Numbered from the stretch's first letter, positions 1 to 9,492 are shown. The stretch: DNA of 22,599 bases from a virus (IMGVR_UViG_3300015603_000070:1-22599); one strand, 5' to 3'. Numbers and translations: made by a program. The notes: generated from the sequence alone by a model not told the origin.

Positions 1-25
1 CCCGATTAATCGGGTGTCTTTTTTA
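1..25 (+). terminator. Intrinsic terminator hairpin, rightward-facing, probably bidirectional
   Basis: CCCGATTAATCGGG at 1-14 is a perfect palindrome, followed by TGTCTTTTTTATT on the plus strand. Hairpin plus T-tract is the form of a rho-independent terminator for rightward transcription. The right arm continues GGGTGTC, so the stem probably extends left beyond the window (expected GACACCC). Whether an A-tract lies to the left, which would make it act on the leftward operon ending at 33, cannot be seen. Its place right after the last leftward gene suggests a shared terminator between convergent units. Confidence 0.6.
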
Positions 26-32
26 TTATGTG

Positions 33-266
33 TTAGGCAGCTTCGAAGTGCTGAACTATGAACGCGTAGATTGCGCTCGCGCTCGCGACGATAGTGAGAA
101 ACTGTGACCATAGATTATGTTGCTGAAGATACCAACCACCAAACGCCAGGACGAATGAGAAAACAGCTACGAAAGCGAGAGTTCCCGTTTTCGTTGTATT
201 CGTCAGATTCTTTATAAACTGCACGAGCCCCACCACGATAGCCCCGAGAAGTGCTGATTCAACCAT
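33..266 (-). CDS. Small membrane protein, holin-like
   Basis: This 77-residue protein is dominated by hydrophobic segments at about residues 4-18, 28-47 and 52-70, separated by a short polar stretch (NLTNTTKTG) and a QQHN turn, with a short polar C-terminus. It is the last gene of the operon and starts 2 bp after the stop of the peptidase/peptidoglycan-binding protein. Size, topology and position next to a wall-degrading protein match a holin, which would form membrane lesions that trigger lysis. No holin family signature is recognised, so this is inferred from topology and context. It has no Shine-Dalgarno; the start is preceded by AATTCTTAATC. An alternative is a small virion or superinfection membrane protein. 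Confidence 0.6.
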   Translation of the reverse strand: MVESALLGAIVVGLVQFIKNLTNTTKTGTLAFVAVFSFVLAFGGWYLQQHNLWSQFLTIVASASAIYAFIVQHFEAA

Positions 267-268
267 GA

Positions 269-1411
269 TTAAGAATTAAGTTTAGTAATTTCGGCATTCA
301 TTACATCCCGTGTCTTCGGGCCGAAGTTCGTGCCTTGACCATCCGGATCCGGTATACCGTGATCCGTCTGGAAAAGACCGAGCGCGACTCGAGTAACCGG
401 ACCGAATGCACCGAAGGTTCCGGGTTTCATATACGGTTTCCCGGAGACTGGAGAGATGAGCATCTGAAGTGCTGTTTGCATGAGCTTTACTTCAGGACCG
501 ATCGGCATACCGAATCTAAGTTGTTTCGAGAATACGTGATTCAATCGAACAGGAGTGTTTATTGGCATAATCAAAGACCGTATCACTCCGCGCATAGCCC
601 AGGTAAGGTGATAATCACCACTAAGATGCTTTCCGAACGGATCATACGTGTCGAAAATGTCTCTCTGACCTGATTCCTCGATGAACGAAAGCTGAGTTGC
701 ATGATTTGCGCCGTCTCCGCATCCAAGAATCACCTTATCTGTATTCCACGGCCAGCAAACTGCGGTCGCTATTTGGATTGGAGCTATTTTAAGTGCCTCC
801 CGGAACTGATCATCGGTAAGAGGACGTGCCTGGAACGCGAGCCATTCATAATCAACGGGAAAAAGTGTCGCGAAGAGTTTACCTTTTGCAATTACATTTG
901 CTGGGATCTCGGACATATACGTCTCCCAATAATTTGCCGGATCTGCTTTCATCGCATCGATTGGCATCGACCAATCTTTCTCCGAAACGAGCCCGTTATT
1001 ATGAATCGATTGCCATATAGATTCAAGGGAGTTACCTTGCTTCGAAGTATTCGACATCTTCGCCGTGAACCGATCAGAGAAGTTTACATTTCCATTTTCA
1101 TCGAAGTATCCATTTGACCTGAGCCACTGAATAGCATCGTTCGGAAACTTCTCATTCTTAATCATAAAGTTTAAGAATGTCTCGAGGTTATTGTTCGCGC
1201 TGAACGAGACGCAGGAAACAGTATCCTTGTAATACGAGACTCCATTTTTGTCGGTCCAAATGAGTGCTTGCCACTCACCTCTTGGTTCGTATGCGCGCCA
1301 GTCGGCTGAAGGATTCACTACTACCGCCTGAGCCCCTGTCTCAACTCCCACGACCCACGCTATCGGCGTAGGATCTTTAACGATGAGCCCTGAGTTTTGA
1401 TTCTGATCCAT
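269..1411 (-). CDS. Papain-like cysteine peptidase fused to a peptidoglycan-binding domain (endolysin-like)
   Basis: 380 residues in two parts. Residues about 15-290 resemble a papain-fold peptidase: Cys67 lies in DTVSCVSFS, where papain enzymes have GxCWAFS; His237 lies in GANHATQLSF; and an Asp in DTYDPFG (254-260) sits where the Asn/Asp of the triad is expected. Residues about 300-375 look like a PG_binding_1 domain (EVKLMQTALQ, FGPVTRVALGLFQ, FGPKTRDVMN), a known peptidoglycan-anchoring fold. The inferred role is cleavage of peptide cross-links in the cell wall, at lysis or entry. It lies directly upstream of the holin-like gene. No signal peptide is visible. The catalytic assignment is from motif similarity only; no classic lysozyme or amidase motif is present. 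The start is preceded by A-rich AAATAAATAAAAACAT with no Shine-Dalgarno. Confidence 0.7.
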   Translation of the reverse strand: MDQNQNSGLIVKDPTPIAWVVGVETGAQAVVVNPSADWRAYEPRGEWQALIWTDKNGVSYYKDTVSCVSFSANNNLETFLNFMIKNEKFPNDAIQWLRSNGYFDENGNVNFSDRFTAKMSNTSKQGNSLESIWQSIHNNGLVSEKDWSMPIDAMKADPANYWETYMSEIPANVIAKGKLFATLFPVDYEWLAFQARPLTDDQFREALKIAPIQIATAVCWPWNTDKVILGCGDGANHATQLSFIEESGQRDIFDTYDPFGKHLSGDYHLTWAMRGVIRSLIMPINTPVRLNHVFSKQLRFGMPIGPEVKLMQTALQMLISPVSGKPYMKPGTFGAFGPVTRVALGLFQTDHGIPDPDGQGTNFGPKTRDVMNAEITKLNS

Positions 1412-1421
1412 ATGTTTTTAT

Positions 1422-4400
1422 TTATTTAGTAAGGCTATCTCTAATAGGCTTTGTAATAATACCTGTTGGTACACCACCAAGTTTACCAGCAGCATCTATG
1501 AATCTGGTAAGCCCTGCACCAACATCTTCTGGCGCGACGTGTTTCTTCTGAAACTTTCCTATTCCTGCCAGCACATCATTCATAAATGCCTCAACAGGAG
1601 ATGCTTGGTAAGAGAATTTATTTCCACTTACCCATCCAAATATCTGTTGAACAATACCGCCAACGATAAGTGGTGTCGTGAATGGGCCGGTAAGAAGCTG
1701 TCCAGCAAGAGAGGGTCTATATTTAGGATCTATGAACATATCTGCTACAAGATTATAAATCATTGGAACCACAATAAGAACCCAAAACAACATCTTTGAT
1801 GCCTCTGTCGCCGACATCCTACCAGAGCGATAGTTACGGATGACGCTAGTTATTATTCGTAAATATTTTGATGGTTGATTAGCGAACATGGTAAATAATT
1901 TCATGAGTGATCCTCCACGCTGCAACGGTGACAGCGTGTGCAGTTGTGAGGATTCCTGCACTCTATTGGTGAGTTCTTCTGCATACTGAATAGCATCATG
2001 AACAGCTCTTTCATCCATCGGTTTATCGAACTCAAATGTATGCCCAGTGATTCTACGATACTCAGACAAGAAAGCTGCTGTTGATCCGGTCATTACGGTT
2101 ATTGCATCAGAGGCACGGATTCCCAAGAACATAAGGTCATCTACCTTCGAACTCTTAAGAATGTTTTTTGTCTTTGATTGCTGTAACTCAAATTTCATAT
2201 CACGTTCGAATCCTTGAGCAAATCGCTCTTTTAGTGAAGGAGAATGTTCGAATATAAAGTTACCCCATTTCATAGGATTCGAACCGAAAGTAGCGATCCC
2301 TACAAAGAAATCCTTAACAGGCAATTCTATCCCGTAGTTCGTTATGCCAGTCAACTGTTTTATCGCGACAGTAGGGTTTATGCCAAGCATTGCTTTGGTG
2401 GTATTCGCACGAAGAATATCAACACCATTCACAATCTTCTCGCGTGCAACCCCAGCACGCGCAATATCGTTTATTGCCGAATCGACAGCATCGAGAAAAT
2501 GCTGTCCATAAAGTCCTCGAATTGTCTTTCGAATTTTCTTATCACTAAAGATACTTCGTATCTCATATATTGATTTGTGGAACGCTTTGTAGTGCTCCAT
2601 TTTTGCGATATGTCGGTTCATGGCAAGGAAGAAATCTGTCGGTTTAAGTTCGAGTTTGCTATTTACTCGTTGCTTAAGAGAGCCATTTTTAACGGAAGCA
2701 TATTTTGCTCCCTCTTGAGCAAGAAGCACGTTTTCAGGAATAGTTAGTTGAACATCACGCACAATCGGCGTGTAGTTTGCGTCGAACGGCATATCATATC
2801 CAAAGTCAAAGACAAAAGCCTCATTTACTCCTGGATAATAATCGCGATAGAGTTGCAAACCATTGTCTGTAGCAACCTGTTTATCTTCTGCCGTTAATAG
2901 ATTTTCAACAGCTTTCATTATTTCAGGAGTCCATGCCATTCCGCCAGGATTAGTGAATGTCTCCATTAACTCTGGTACCTGTATTTTTGCATAGTAGTCG
3001 ATGGCTTCACTACGAGTGAATTCAATTCTTACTGTATCTCCATTAGCATTTTTGAACTCCCCAAGATCATGTACCTTCTTAAGTTCAGCAATCAATTTAA
3101 GTTGGTCTTTCTCTTTTGTAATCCCATAAACATCTTCAATTATTTTAGGTATACGTTTTGCCCACTCCATTGTGCCGGTGAATTCCGCCCCTACTCCATC
3201 TGATATTCGTTTCATAACATACTGATACAAGAAACTTCGATGGTGTTTTGTCGATAAATCCTTTGATGACATCACGTCAAGAAGTTCCCCAAGGTCACTG
3301 TTGTCAGTAGTCAAGAAATCTTGGGCGATCTTTAATGATGAGCGTATTTTTTCACGACGATAAGTCTCATTACCTTTGACGAAATCTTGCCCAATCATAT
3401 CAGCGTGTATTTTCTCTTTGGCGCGATCGATTTCAGTATTGAGATTGAACCGCTGTAATTCCTTAAGCATTTTCCCATTTTCCTTAAGACTTTGAATATC
3501 AGATAAAACTGAAGCAAGCTCCTCTACGGATTGCTCCTTCAGTCCAGCTGATTTTAGAACTCCAATTTCATGTAGCATTTCTATTGATAAAGTAGGATCA
3601 TCCGGATGAGCCGTTACCCAATCTGAAACCTTATTCGAGATCTGCATCTGAGCCTCAGCATAACTCATCTTTTGAACAGCTCGCATCTCGTTCAGAGTCT
3701 TCTGTTGCTCATACGCAAATTTTACATTTGGCAGTCCATCACGTTTACCGATTATAGTTCCCTTCAATTCTTCAGTAATTTTTTGTACTAGCACTTGTCT
3801 TTCAACTGCCTTCGAAGCTACACGCATTTGATCTACAATATCGAGAAAATTCTTCATTGTAGAAAGTTTATTTATTCGTCTCAGGAAATCTGCACGGTTC
3901 TTTTTCGGAAGGAGTTGCGCGTAATCGATTGCAGCTGATTTCATTTCAGCTATGGTTGCTTCTCGAGCACGTATTTTCTCAATGGTAGTCTGGAAACGAC
4001 CGGTGAGTTCAGTCTTCGTTTGTTCGACCCCGACTTTCTTCCCTTCAGTAAATCCGATACGAGATCCTTTCGACAGCGCTTTCGCTTTTTCTCGGACCAG
4101 AGCTCTCTCGGTTGTAGTGATCTTCTTCTGTTCAGGAATACCCATCGCGCGACGCTCAAACTGGTTTGGGTTTTTTACTGAAGGCTTATTCCCAAGCATT
4201 TGTTTCTCAAGTTCAGCACGATGATCTTTCACATACTGGTTCGCTGTGTCCTCTATTTTCTGAATCATCACCTCTTTCTTTTGTAATGCCTTAATCAATT
4301 CTCCATCGTTGCCATCGCGTTTTGCCTGATTAATTTCTCTTGTTATAAGAGTAACCTGTTCAGCATCAGCAGGGCTGAGCGGAGTATTCTCATGTCCCAT

Positions 4401-6011
4401 TTCATGCAGAACAACATCATGTGCGTACCTTGCTCCAAGTTGTGGAAATGTCTCTCCGCCTTTCATTTTGTATACCGTGGTATGCACACTATTTAGACTA
4501 TTTGGATGTGCTGTAATTGTCTCACCACTTGCGAGCATCTGGAGATCTTCTTTAAGGGTAGGCAAGAATATCTCTATCTTTCCAGTTTGAGGATTGAACT
4601 GAGCCGGTCGTCCATCTGAATGCTTGAACTCGTTGACCTGAATATTCTCAGGAAGACCGAAGTTATCAATCGTTCCGTTTCCGAGTTCCTTATTAATACT
4701 CTGTATCAGGTTACGTCCAAAAGCATTTGCCTCAAACGGTGTAAAATTTTGAACACGATCAAGAAGGCTCGGTGTGATCGGAGACGATAGCACCTCTTTT
4801 ACTACTGGAGGTGTCACAACTTGTGATTCAGATACCGTTTGAACCGGTTTATTTGCCTCCGTGGGTAGAGTTGTCGGGGAAATAGGTGCAGTAGTCGTGT
4901 CTCCTGAAAGGAGTCTCGAAGCGCGCCCTTCAGCTCCTATTCCCGGTTTCGATGGAGCAGAGAATGTCTCACTCATCGGTTTCAAACCGATTGCCGTTTT
5001 TAATTTCGCAAACCACGGTTTATCCGCGATCGTTGTATACACGGTAGACGGAATATCAATTGTGATTCCATTGCGAACAGCGTCACCGTATTGTTTTGTT
5101 GTGAGTCCTAGTTGCTTTATAAGATCTAGCTCTTCAGCAGAAATCTTATCTCCAGTTTGGAAAATAGATTTCACTTTTGTTGGATCAATAAACATACTTT
5201 GACCCGGACCCTCAGTAACTGTCTTATTTGTGACGAGTCTTTCCGCGATTGCTTTTGACTGCTCCGCAATCCGTACCGGGTCTATTTTCCCTTTTTCTCC
5301 ACCTGCCATAAATAGAGTCGCTAATCGATTGAAATCTTCACCTGCGTTCGGGTGCTCCATCGCAAATTTCTGAAAGGCTTTTATATCGGTGATTCCACTC
5401 TTGTCAGCAATCACTTGCCCTGCGTTATCCATAAGTGGCTGACCACCAGTAGCTTCGATTGCGGCTCCGATAGCAGAAGATACTGGTGCAAAAATTGCGA
5501 TCGCGGCATCACCCGCAACACGTCCACCCGTTTTTATTGCTCCCTTGAAGAATGCTTGCGCCTGTTCATCGATAGTACCTCCTGATTGCATATCCTTCGC
5601 TCCAGCCGCAACATCTTCCATGATCTTGTTCGGAGTACCTTTATACGTCTCCCACATTCCTTTCAATGTGTTCACTGGAATATCAATAATACGACGACCG
5701 ATTTCTGAAAAAGTATTCTTTAAGAGATCTTTGTTCGGATCTGCCGGAACAAAAGTTGCGGGAGCAACAGCAACCGGTGGAACGACCTGACCCGCAGGAG
5801 TTCCGTACTTCGCAAGAGCAGCACTTCTCGGGTCCGTCGCCGGAGTTGTAGTGGGAGAAGGAGCAACCGGTACCGTGGTCGAATACTTTGCAACTGCGGC
5901 CGCGCGTACCGAATTAAGTCCTCCAGAAGCATCAGGAGTACTTTGAGAAGGAAGAGTTGTCACTCCACCGTATTTTGCTGTTGCCGCATCTCGGAGAGGG
6001 TTCGTGCTCAT
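1422..6011 (-). CDS. Giant internal virion/ejection-type protein with HEMGH zinc-peptidase motif
   Basis: At 1529 residues this is the largest gene in the window. The N-terminus is low-complexity and Pro/Thr/Ala-rich, with three copies of RxAAxAKY(G/S) at residues 7-15, 36-44 and 62-70. Hydrophobic/helical stretches follow around 90-240. At residues 536-540 lies HEMGH in VVLHEMGHEN, the HExxH zinc-binding motif of metallopeptidases. Residues about 560-950 are highly charged, helical and probably coiled-coil. Near the C-terminus are hydrophobic segments at about 1408-1426 and 1438-1458. The overall form (multidomain, disordered N-terminus, peptidase-like centre, amphipathic/membrane C-terminus) matches the large polyvalent or internal virion proteins of podoviruses, which are ejected with the DNA. 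That role is inferred. No transglycosylase or RNA polymerase motif is recognised. It starts 4 bp after the stop of the upstream gene. Confidence 0.6.
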   Translation of the reverse strand: MSTNPLRDAATAKYGGVTTLPSQSTPDASGGLNSVRAAAVAKYSTTVPVAPSPTTTPATDPRSAALAKYGTPAGQVVPPVAVAPATFVPADPNKDLLKNTFSEIGRRIIDIPVNTLKGMWETYKGTPNKIMEDVAAGAKDMQSGGTIDEQAQAFFKGAIKTGGRVAGDAAIAIFAPVSSAIGAAIEATGGQPLMDNAGQVIADKSGITDIKAFQKFAMEHPNAGEDFNRLATLFMAGGEKGKIDPVRIAEQSKAIAERLVTNKTVTEGPGQSMFIDPTKVKSIFQTGDKISAEELDLIKQLGLTTKQYGDAVRNGITIDIPSTVYTTIADKPWFAKLKTAIGLKPMSETFSAPSKPGIGAEGRASRLLSGDTTTAPISPTTLPTEANKPVQTVSESQVVTPPVVKEVLSSPITPSLLDRVQNFTPFEANAFGRNLIQSINKELGNGTIDNFGLPENIQVNEFKHSDGRPAQFNPQTGKIEIFLPTLKEDLQMLASGETITAHPNSLNSVHTTVYKMKGGETFPQLGARYAHDVVLHEMGHENTPLSPADAEQVTLITREINQAKRDGNDGELIKALQKKEVMIQKIEDTANQYVKDHRAELEKQMLGNKPSVKNPNQFERRAMGIPEQKKITTTERALVREKAKALSKGSRIGFTEGKKVGVEQTKTELTGRFQTTIEKIRAREATIAEMKSAAIDYAQLLPKKNRADFLRRINKLSTMKNFLDIVDQMRVASKAVERQVLVQKITEELKGTIIGKRDGLPNVKFAYEQQKTLNEMRAVQKMSYAEAQMQISNKVSDWVTAHPDDPTLSIEMLHEIGVLKSAGLKEQSVEELASVLSDIQSLKENGKMLKELQRFNLNTEIDRAKEKIHADMIGQDFVKGNETYRREKIRSSLKIAQDFLTTDNSDLGELLDVMSSKDLSTKHHRSFLYQYVMKRISDGVGAEFTGTMEWAKRIPKIIEDVYGITKEKDQLKLIAELKKVHDLGEFKNANGDTVRIEFTRSEAIDYYAKIQVPELMETFTNPGGMAWTPEIMKAVENLLTAEDKQVATDNGLQLYRDYYPGVNEAFVFDFGYDMPFDANYTPIVRDVQLTIPENVLLAQEGAKYASVKNGSLKQRVNSKLELKPTDFFLAMNRHIAKMEHYKAFHKSIYEIRSIFSDKKIRKTIRGLYGQHFLDAVDSAINDIARAGVAREKIVNGVDILRANTTKAMLGINPTVAIKQLTGITNYGIELPVKDFFVGIATFGSNPMKWGNFIFEHSPSLKERFAQGFERDMKFELQQSKTKNILKSSKVDDLMFLGIRASDAITVMTGSTAAFLSEYRRITGHTFEFDKPMDERAVHDAIQYAEELTNRVQESSQLHTLSPLQRGGSLMKLFTMFANQPSKYLRIITSVIRNYRSGRMSATEASKMLFWVLIVVPMIYNLVADMFIDPKYRPSLAGQLLTGPFTTPLIVGGIVQQIFGWVSGNKFSYQASPVEAFMNDVLAGIGKFQKKHVAPEDVGAGLTRFIDAAGKLGGVPTGIITKPIRDSLTK

Positions 6012-6015
6012 AGTA

Positions 6016-7440
6016 TTATTTATAATTTCGAGCTGCCGGCCTATTATCCCACCAAGAATTTGCTTTATCCCACCAACTTGGACCTGCTACTGGAGCATCA
6101 GCTACGATCTGAGGGGCCGAAACACCAGTTGTATCGTTTTTCACCAACTCCGAATGGAATCCAGCTTTAATTGTCCCATCTGGATTAAAGTACTGCCCAT
6201 ACAGCATATCCTGTGGAGATGTCTGCCCCGCCGTTTGCTGACCGTATACTGACTGAATCCAACTCGTTGAAAGTGTATTTCCGAACGCATTTATTGCTTC
6301 AGCAAATGGCATTCCATTCGCCTTAAGAGTAAGGAGTTGAGATTTGTCAGCAGCAGGACCATCTTTATCGGTAGTCTGGTCAGTTTTTGCCTGAGCTTCT
6401 GACGCAAGGTACGGCAACATCTTCCTGAGAGCTGTCTCTTTCGTGTCGAGGAATGTGACTCCGGCCTTCTGGAACGCAACCGGATGCGTAGTCATGAGAT
6501 CAGTGACGGCAGTTTTGCTATCCTCAATTGTCTTCGCCTGATCAGTGAGAGCTTTTATACGATCATCAACGAGACTCTTCTCATCGGCAGTCAAGGTGAC
6601 AAGGTTTTTAGTATGAAGGTCGAGAAGAGTAGTGAGTGCGTCGTTTTGAGTTTTGTTATCTGTATTGATTGCTGAAATCGTTGCATCAGCATACGTCTTC
6701 GCAAGATCGATGTTGCCCTGAAGAACCTGTGCGGTTGCCTGAAGAGCACCGATAGTCGCGAGTCCTTGCTTCTGAAGTGAAGCCGATCGCCCAAGAATAA
6801 GTTGCTCGCGAATCGGTCGATCCTGTTCATAGATAAGACCCATGTTCAATGCTTCTTGAGCACTTACAATCTGAGTCTTAATTGCGGTGAGAGAAGCAAT
6901 AGTCTCATCAACTCCAAACTTTGTATTAACCGCCTTGAGTGCATCTTGAGCTGCAGTAGATCCAAGATTCGCTGAAATACCTTTCGCTGCGGCATCGGAA
7001 GCAGCTTGTTCATTCTTAATCTTCTCATCAATCGCGGCCTGGCGAGTCGCTTGAAGAGTATCGATTGCCTTTCCTGTTGCATCAAGAGTAGTACCCGCAA
7101 CCTTCGTAGTCATATCAGAAAGCGATGGAGCGAGCGTCGTCTTCGATTCGGCAAGAGTTGCAGCATCCGGAAGATTCCCGGCTCGAGTGAGATCCGAGGT
7201 AGAGATAGGACCTGAGCTTATTGAAGGAGGAATCGGAGAAGAGTAATTGGCAGGATTCGTCTGTTGTCCCGGTAGAGGATTTGCCCCCGGTGCAGCGACA
7301 GTTACTGGAACAGGAGGTGTAACAGCGGTATCAAGAATACCTCCAAGACTTTTTGCTGTAGCTGCAAATGTTGAAGGATCTCCATATACAGTCTGGATTG
7401 ATCCATCGGGCATTTTTATCTTTGCGTTTTGTGTTGCCAT
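6016..7440 (-). CDS. Ala/Thr-rich helical protein, probable internal virion protein
   Basis: 474 residues, not recognised by family. Residues about 1-110 are Pro/Thr/Ser-rich and probably disordered. Residues about 110-350 are rich in Ala, Lys, Asp and Gln and look almost wholly alpha-helical, consistent with coiled-coil (for example the stretch from DATGKAIDTLQATRQAAIDEK through the Asp/Lys-rich helices near 270-310). The C-terminus contains a Trp-rich stretch (GPSWWDKANSWWDNRPAAR) that could insert in membranes. It lies between a tail-type protein and the giant HEMGH protein, the usual place of podovirus internal/ejection proteins, and is probably a partner of the giant protein. That role is inferred from position and composition. 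It has no Shine-Dalgarno; TATATATAAACACAT precedes the start. Confidence 0.5.
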   Translation of the reverse strand: MATQNAKIKMPDGSIQTVYGDPSTFAATAKSLGGILDTAVTPPVPVTVAAPGANPLPGQQTNPANYSSPIPPSISSGPISTSDLTRAGNLPDAATLAESKTTLAPSLSDMTTKVAGTTLDATGKAIDTLQATRQAAIDEKIKNEQAASDAAAKGISANLGSTAAQDALKAVNTKFGVDETIASLTAIKTQIVSAQEALNMGLIYEQDRPIREQLILGRSASLQKQGLATIGALQATAQVLQGNIDLAKTYADATISAINTDNKTQNDALTTLLDLHTKNLVTLTADEKSLVDDRIKALTDQAKTIEDSKTAVTDLMTTHPVAFQKAGVTFLDTKETALRKMLPYLASEAQAKTDQTTDKDGPAADKSQLLTLKANGMPFAEAINAFGNTLSTSWIQSVYGQQTAGQTSPQDMLYGQYFNPDGTIKAGFHSELVKNDTTGVSAPQIVADAPVAGPSWWDKANSWWDNRPAARNYK

Positions 7441-7446
7441 ATGTGT

Positions 7447-8046
7447 TTATATATACTCTACCTCAACTTCTAGTAATAATCCGGCGACTGCCGTCGGAGT
7501 TCCGGATAACTTTAATCCGAGACGATCTCCTACTCCGAGCGATCGCTTGGTACGATCAGCCAGGAGAGTTCCTTTTTGAACAGTATTTATCGTTGCTTTC
7601 AGGCTAAAATCTGCTGAAAGCATAACTACCCCCGACCCTGGTGCTGTGGTCCCAGTCAACTTTTCAAGATTCAATCCAACTGCTGCGCCATCGGAACCAA
7701 TAGTCGAATGCACTTCCCATACACGTCTCACAAAACATGGTTCCATTGCGATGAATACAGCACCGTAATTTCCTGCTGTCGCAGGAGACGTGCCCGGCAG
7801 TTTAAAACAAAATACTTCACGACGCTCAAGAAGATTCCATGCTCGGAATTTATTCGAATCAGTATCATCATGATTATGCGGAGGGACCAAGAATATATCT
7901 TGTTTCAAACCTGATGGTGTGTCAGTCGCAGGAGCAGAATCTGTAGTCACTTCAACCTTCTTAGATGCTTTGAAATTTTTATCAACGGCAATCACAACAC
8001 CACCTGCGAGTGTTTCTTCTGTTGATGGAGGAATAGGACTATTCAT
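7447..8046 (-). CDS. Beta-rich phage structural protein, function unknown
   Basis: 199 residues. The N-terminus (1-60) is polar and likely flexible. The C-terminal half, from NYGAVFIAMEPC to the end, alternates short hydrophobic strands with Gly/Thr turns (LNLEKLTGTTAPGSG, RSLGVGDRLGLKLSGTPTAV, LLLEVEVEY). This pattern is common in beta-sandwich decoration, fibre-tip or neck proteins of phages. It starts 2 bp upstream of the stop context of the tail-type gene 8049-9491 and ends 6 bp before the next gene, so it belongs to the virion operon. I infer a structural role without naming a partner. Confidence 0.45.
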   Translation of the reverse strand: MNSPIPPSTEETLAGGVVIAVDKNFKASKKVEVTTDSAPATDTPSGLKQDIFLVPPHNHDDTDSNKFRAWNLLERREVFCFKLPGTSPATAGNYGAVFIAMEPCFVRRVWEVHSTIGSDGAAVGLNLEKLTGTTAPGSGVVMLSADFSLKATINTVQKGTLLADRTKRSLGVGDRLGLKLSGTPTAVAGLLLEVEVEYI

Positions 8047-8048
8047 AC

Positions 8049-9491
8049 TTATTTGTTGAGCATATCCTCAGATGGTTCATACAAGAAATCGATCCACTCG
8101 ATATATGGATTCGATTGAATTTGCACATGAGGCAGAACTCTTCGTGTTGCTTGCTGACTGAAGAAATCAAAACGCCAACGCATTTCCTGAAGCATCGAAG
8201 CAGTTGATCCGGCAAGAAACTGGTTGTTCACATTGCCTTGATCATCTGTGTATCCAATTTCAATTGTTTGAGAAGAAGTTAACTGATTTTTCAACTGAAT
8301 TACTGCGCCACGTATTTTTACTGGAGTCGTAAAGATCCTTGGATTAAAAATAATTATATTATTAGTAGAACCACTTGACTGTATCGTGTTTACATCTGAA
8401 ACATAATAATTTGAACCATTTGTTGCTCCGGTTGTCATGATCGAGAGCGCTTCAAAATAGGGTGATACAATTCCGACAATATCGGAGGACACTGTACTGA
8501 AGTATCGATGAAATGAGTAGCGACCCGTAAGATACGGAGATCCGTATCGAATGATAGTAGTCCCATCAGCAAACCACATCGAATCTGAGGTTGTGGCAAT
8601 CTCACATTTGTAAATCTGGCCAGATACGGGATAGAGGTTTTTAACAATCGTACCGGTGAAATATCCCATATAGTTTCGAGTGAACACATATAGGATATTC
8701 TTAAATACCTTCATCGCACTAATACGAGAATCAACCAAATATTCATCAAGGAACGAATCACTATATCCATTCCAAGTAAATATTTTCGCAAAACCATGAG
8801 CAGTTGAAGAAAAATTATAGTACGGTTCAGCTGCGATATAGATGAGATTATTATATACCTCCATCTCGGTGATCACCCAATCGACACCAAGATCCAGCAC
8901 ATTGCGCTGAATCGTTCCGTTATCATTTTGATGAAGATATTGGCCATCTGCAATGTAGTGAATATCACCGAAAACAACCTGCGGATGCGGGGAAGACGAA
9001 TCAAGAGGTGCTTGTAAATTTGTTGTCTGCCACCACGATACGTACCGGCTTGCGGCGGTTAATGCCACGACGTTCTCAGTAATGTCCTGCTCTGTTGTTG
9101 TGTAGAATTTCCCATGATAGAAAACTGTCGATGTTTTTCCCTTTACATAATTGTTCGCAGTATCATCACCACCTTCTTTTGTAAGGGCACCAGTAGCCTC
9201 ATTCATTGTATAGAATGAACCGTCATCACCATTCGCCCCTACGACTATAACTTCTTGACTTAATGCACCTTTCCCAAATCCAAATGAAATTCCAATACGA
9301 GTTGGAAGTCCTGAATCAATAGACGTTCCAAGTCCAAACGAAGGTACCTGAGTAAGATACCCAGGTGCTTTAAAAGCGTTGTATCCATACGAAGAAAACA
9401 GCATTCCTCCGTCCGGGTACCCGTCATAACTATCGCCTCCTTTTAGGAAGTCGCTTCGATCGATTCGGAAATGTGGAAAGTTGTATTGCAT
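8049..9491 (-). CDS. Propeller-like tail/stabilisation protein
   Basis: 480 residues, rich in aromatic residues and beta-strand. Similar short units recur, such as VVFGDIHYIADGQYLHQN, NLIYIAAEPYY and NILYVFTRNYMGYFTG, suggesting successive blades of a beta-propeller or similar strand-rich fold between about residues 130 and 300. The N-terminus (MQYNFPHFRIDRSDFLKGGD) is polar and aromatic, and the C-terminus (PYIEWIDFLYEP) would pack as strands. Podovirus short tails contain such proteins below the adaptor (the T7 gp12 or P22 gp10 type); I suggest a comparable nozzle or DNA-stabilising role, by analogy of size, fold pattern and neighbourhood only. It starts 1 bp after the stop of the coiled-coil gene upstream. 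Confidence 0.5.
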   Translation of the reverse strand: MQYNFPHFRIDRSDFLKGGDSYDGYPDGGMLFSSYGYNAFKAPGYLTQVPSFGLGTSIDSGLPTRIGISFGFGKGALSQEVIVVGANGDDGSFYTMNEATGALTKEGGDDTANNYVKGKTSTVFYHGKFYTTTEQDITENVVALTAASRYVSWWQTTNLQAPLDSSSPHPQVVFGDIHYIADGQYLHQNDNGTIQRNVLDLGVDWVITEMEVYNNLIYIAAEPYYNFSSTAHGFAKIFTWNGYSDSFLDEYLVDSRISAMKVFKNILYVFTRNYMGYFTGTIVKNLYPVSGQIYKCEIATTSDSMWFADGTTIIRYGSPYLTGRYSFHRYFSTVSSDIVGIVSPYFEALSIMTTGATNGSNYYVSDVNTIQSSGSTNNIIIFNPRIFTTPVKIRGAVIQLKNQLTSSQTIEIGYTDDQGNVNNQFLAGSTASMLQEMRWRFDFFSQQATRRVLPHVQIQSNPYIEWIDFLYEPSEDMLNK

Positions 9492-9492
9492 G

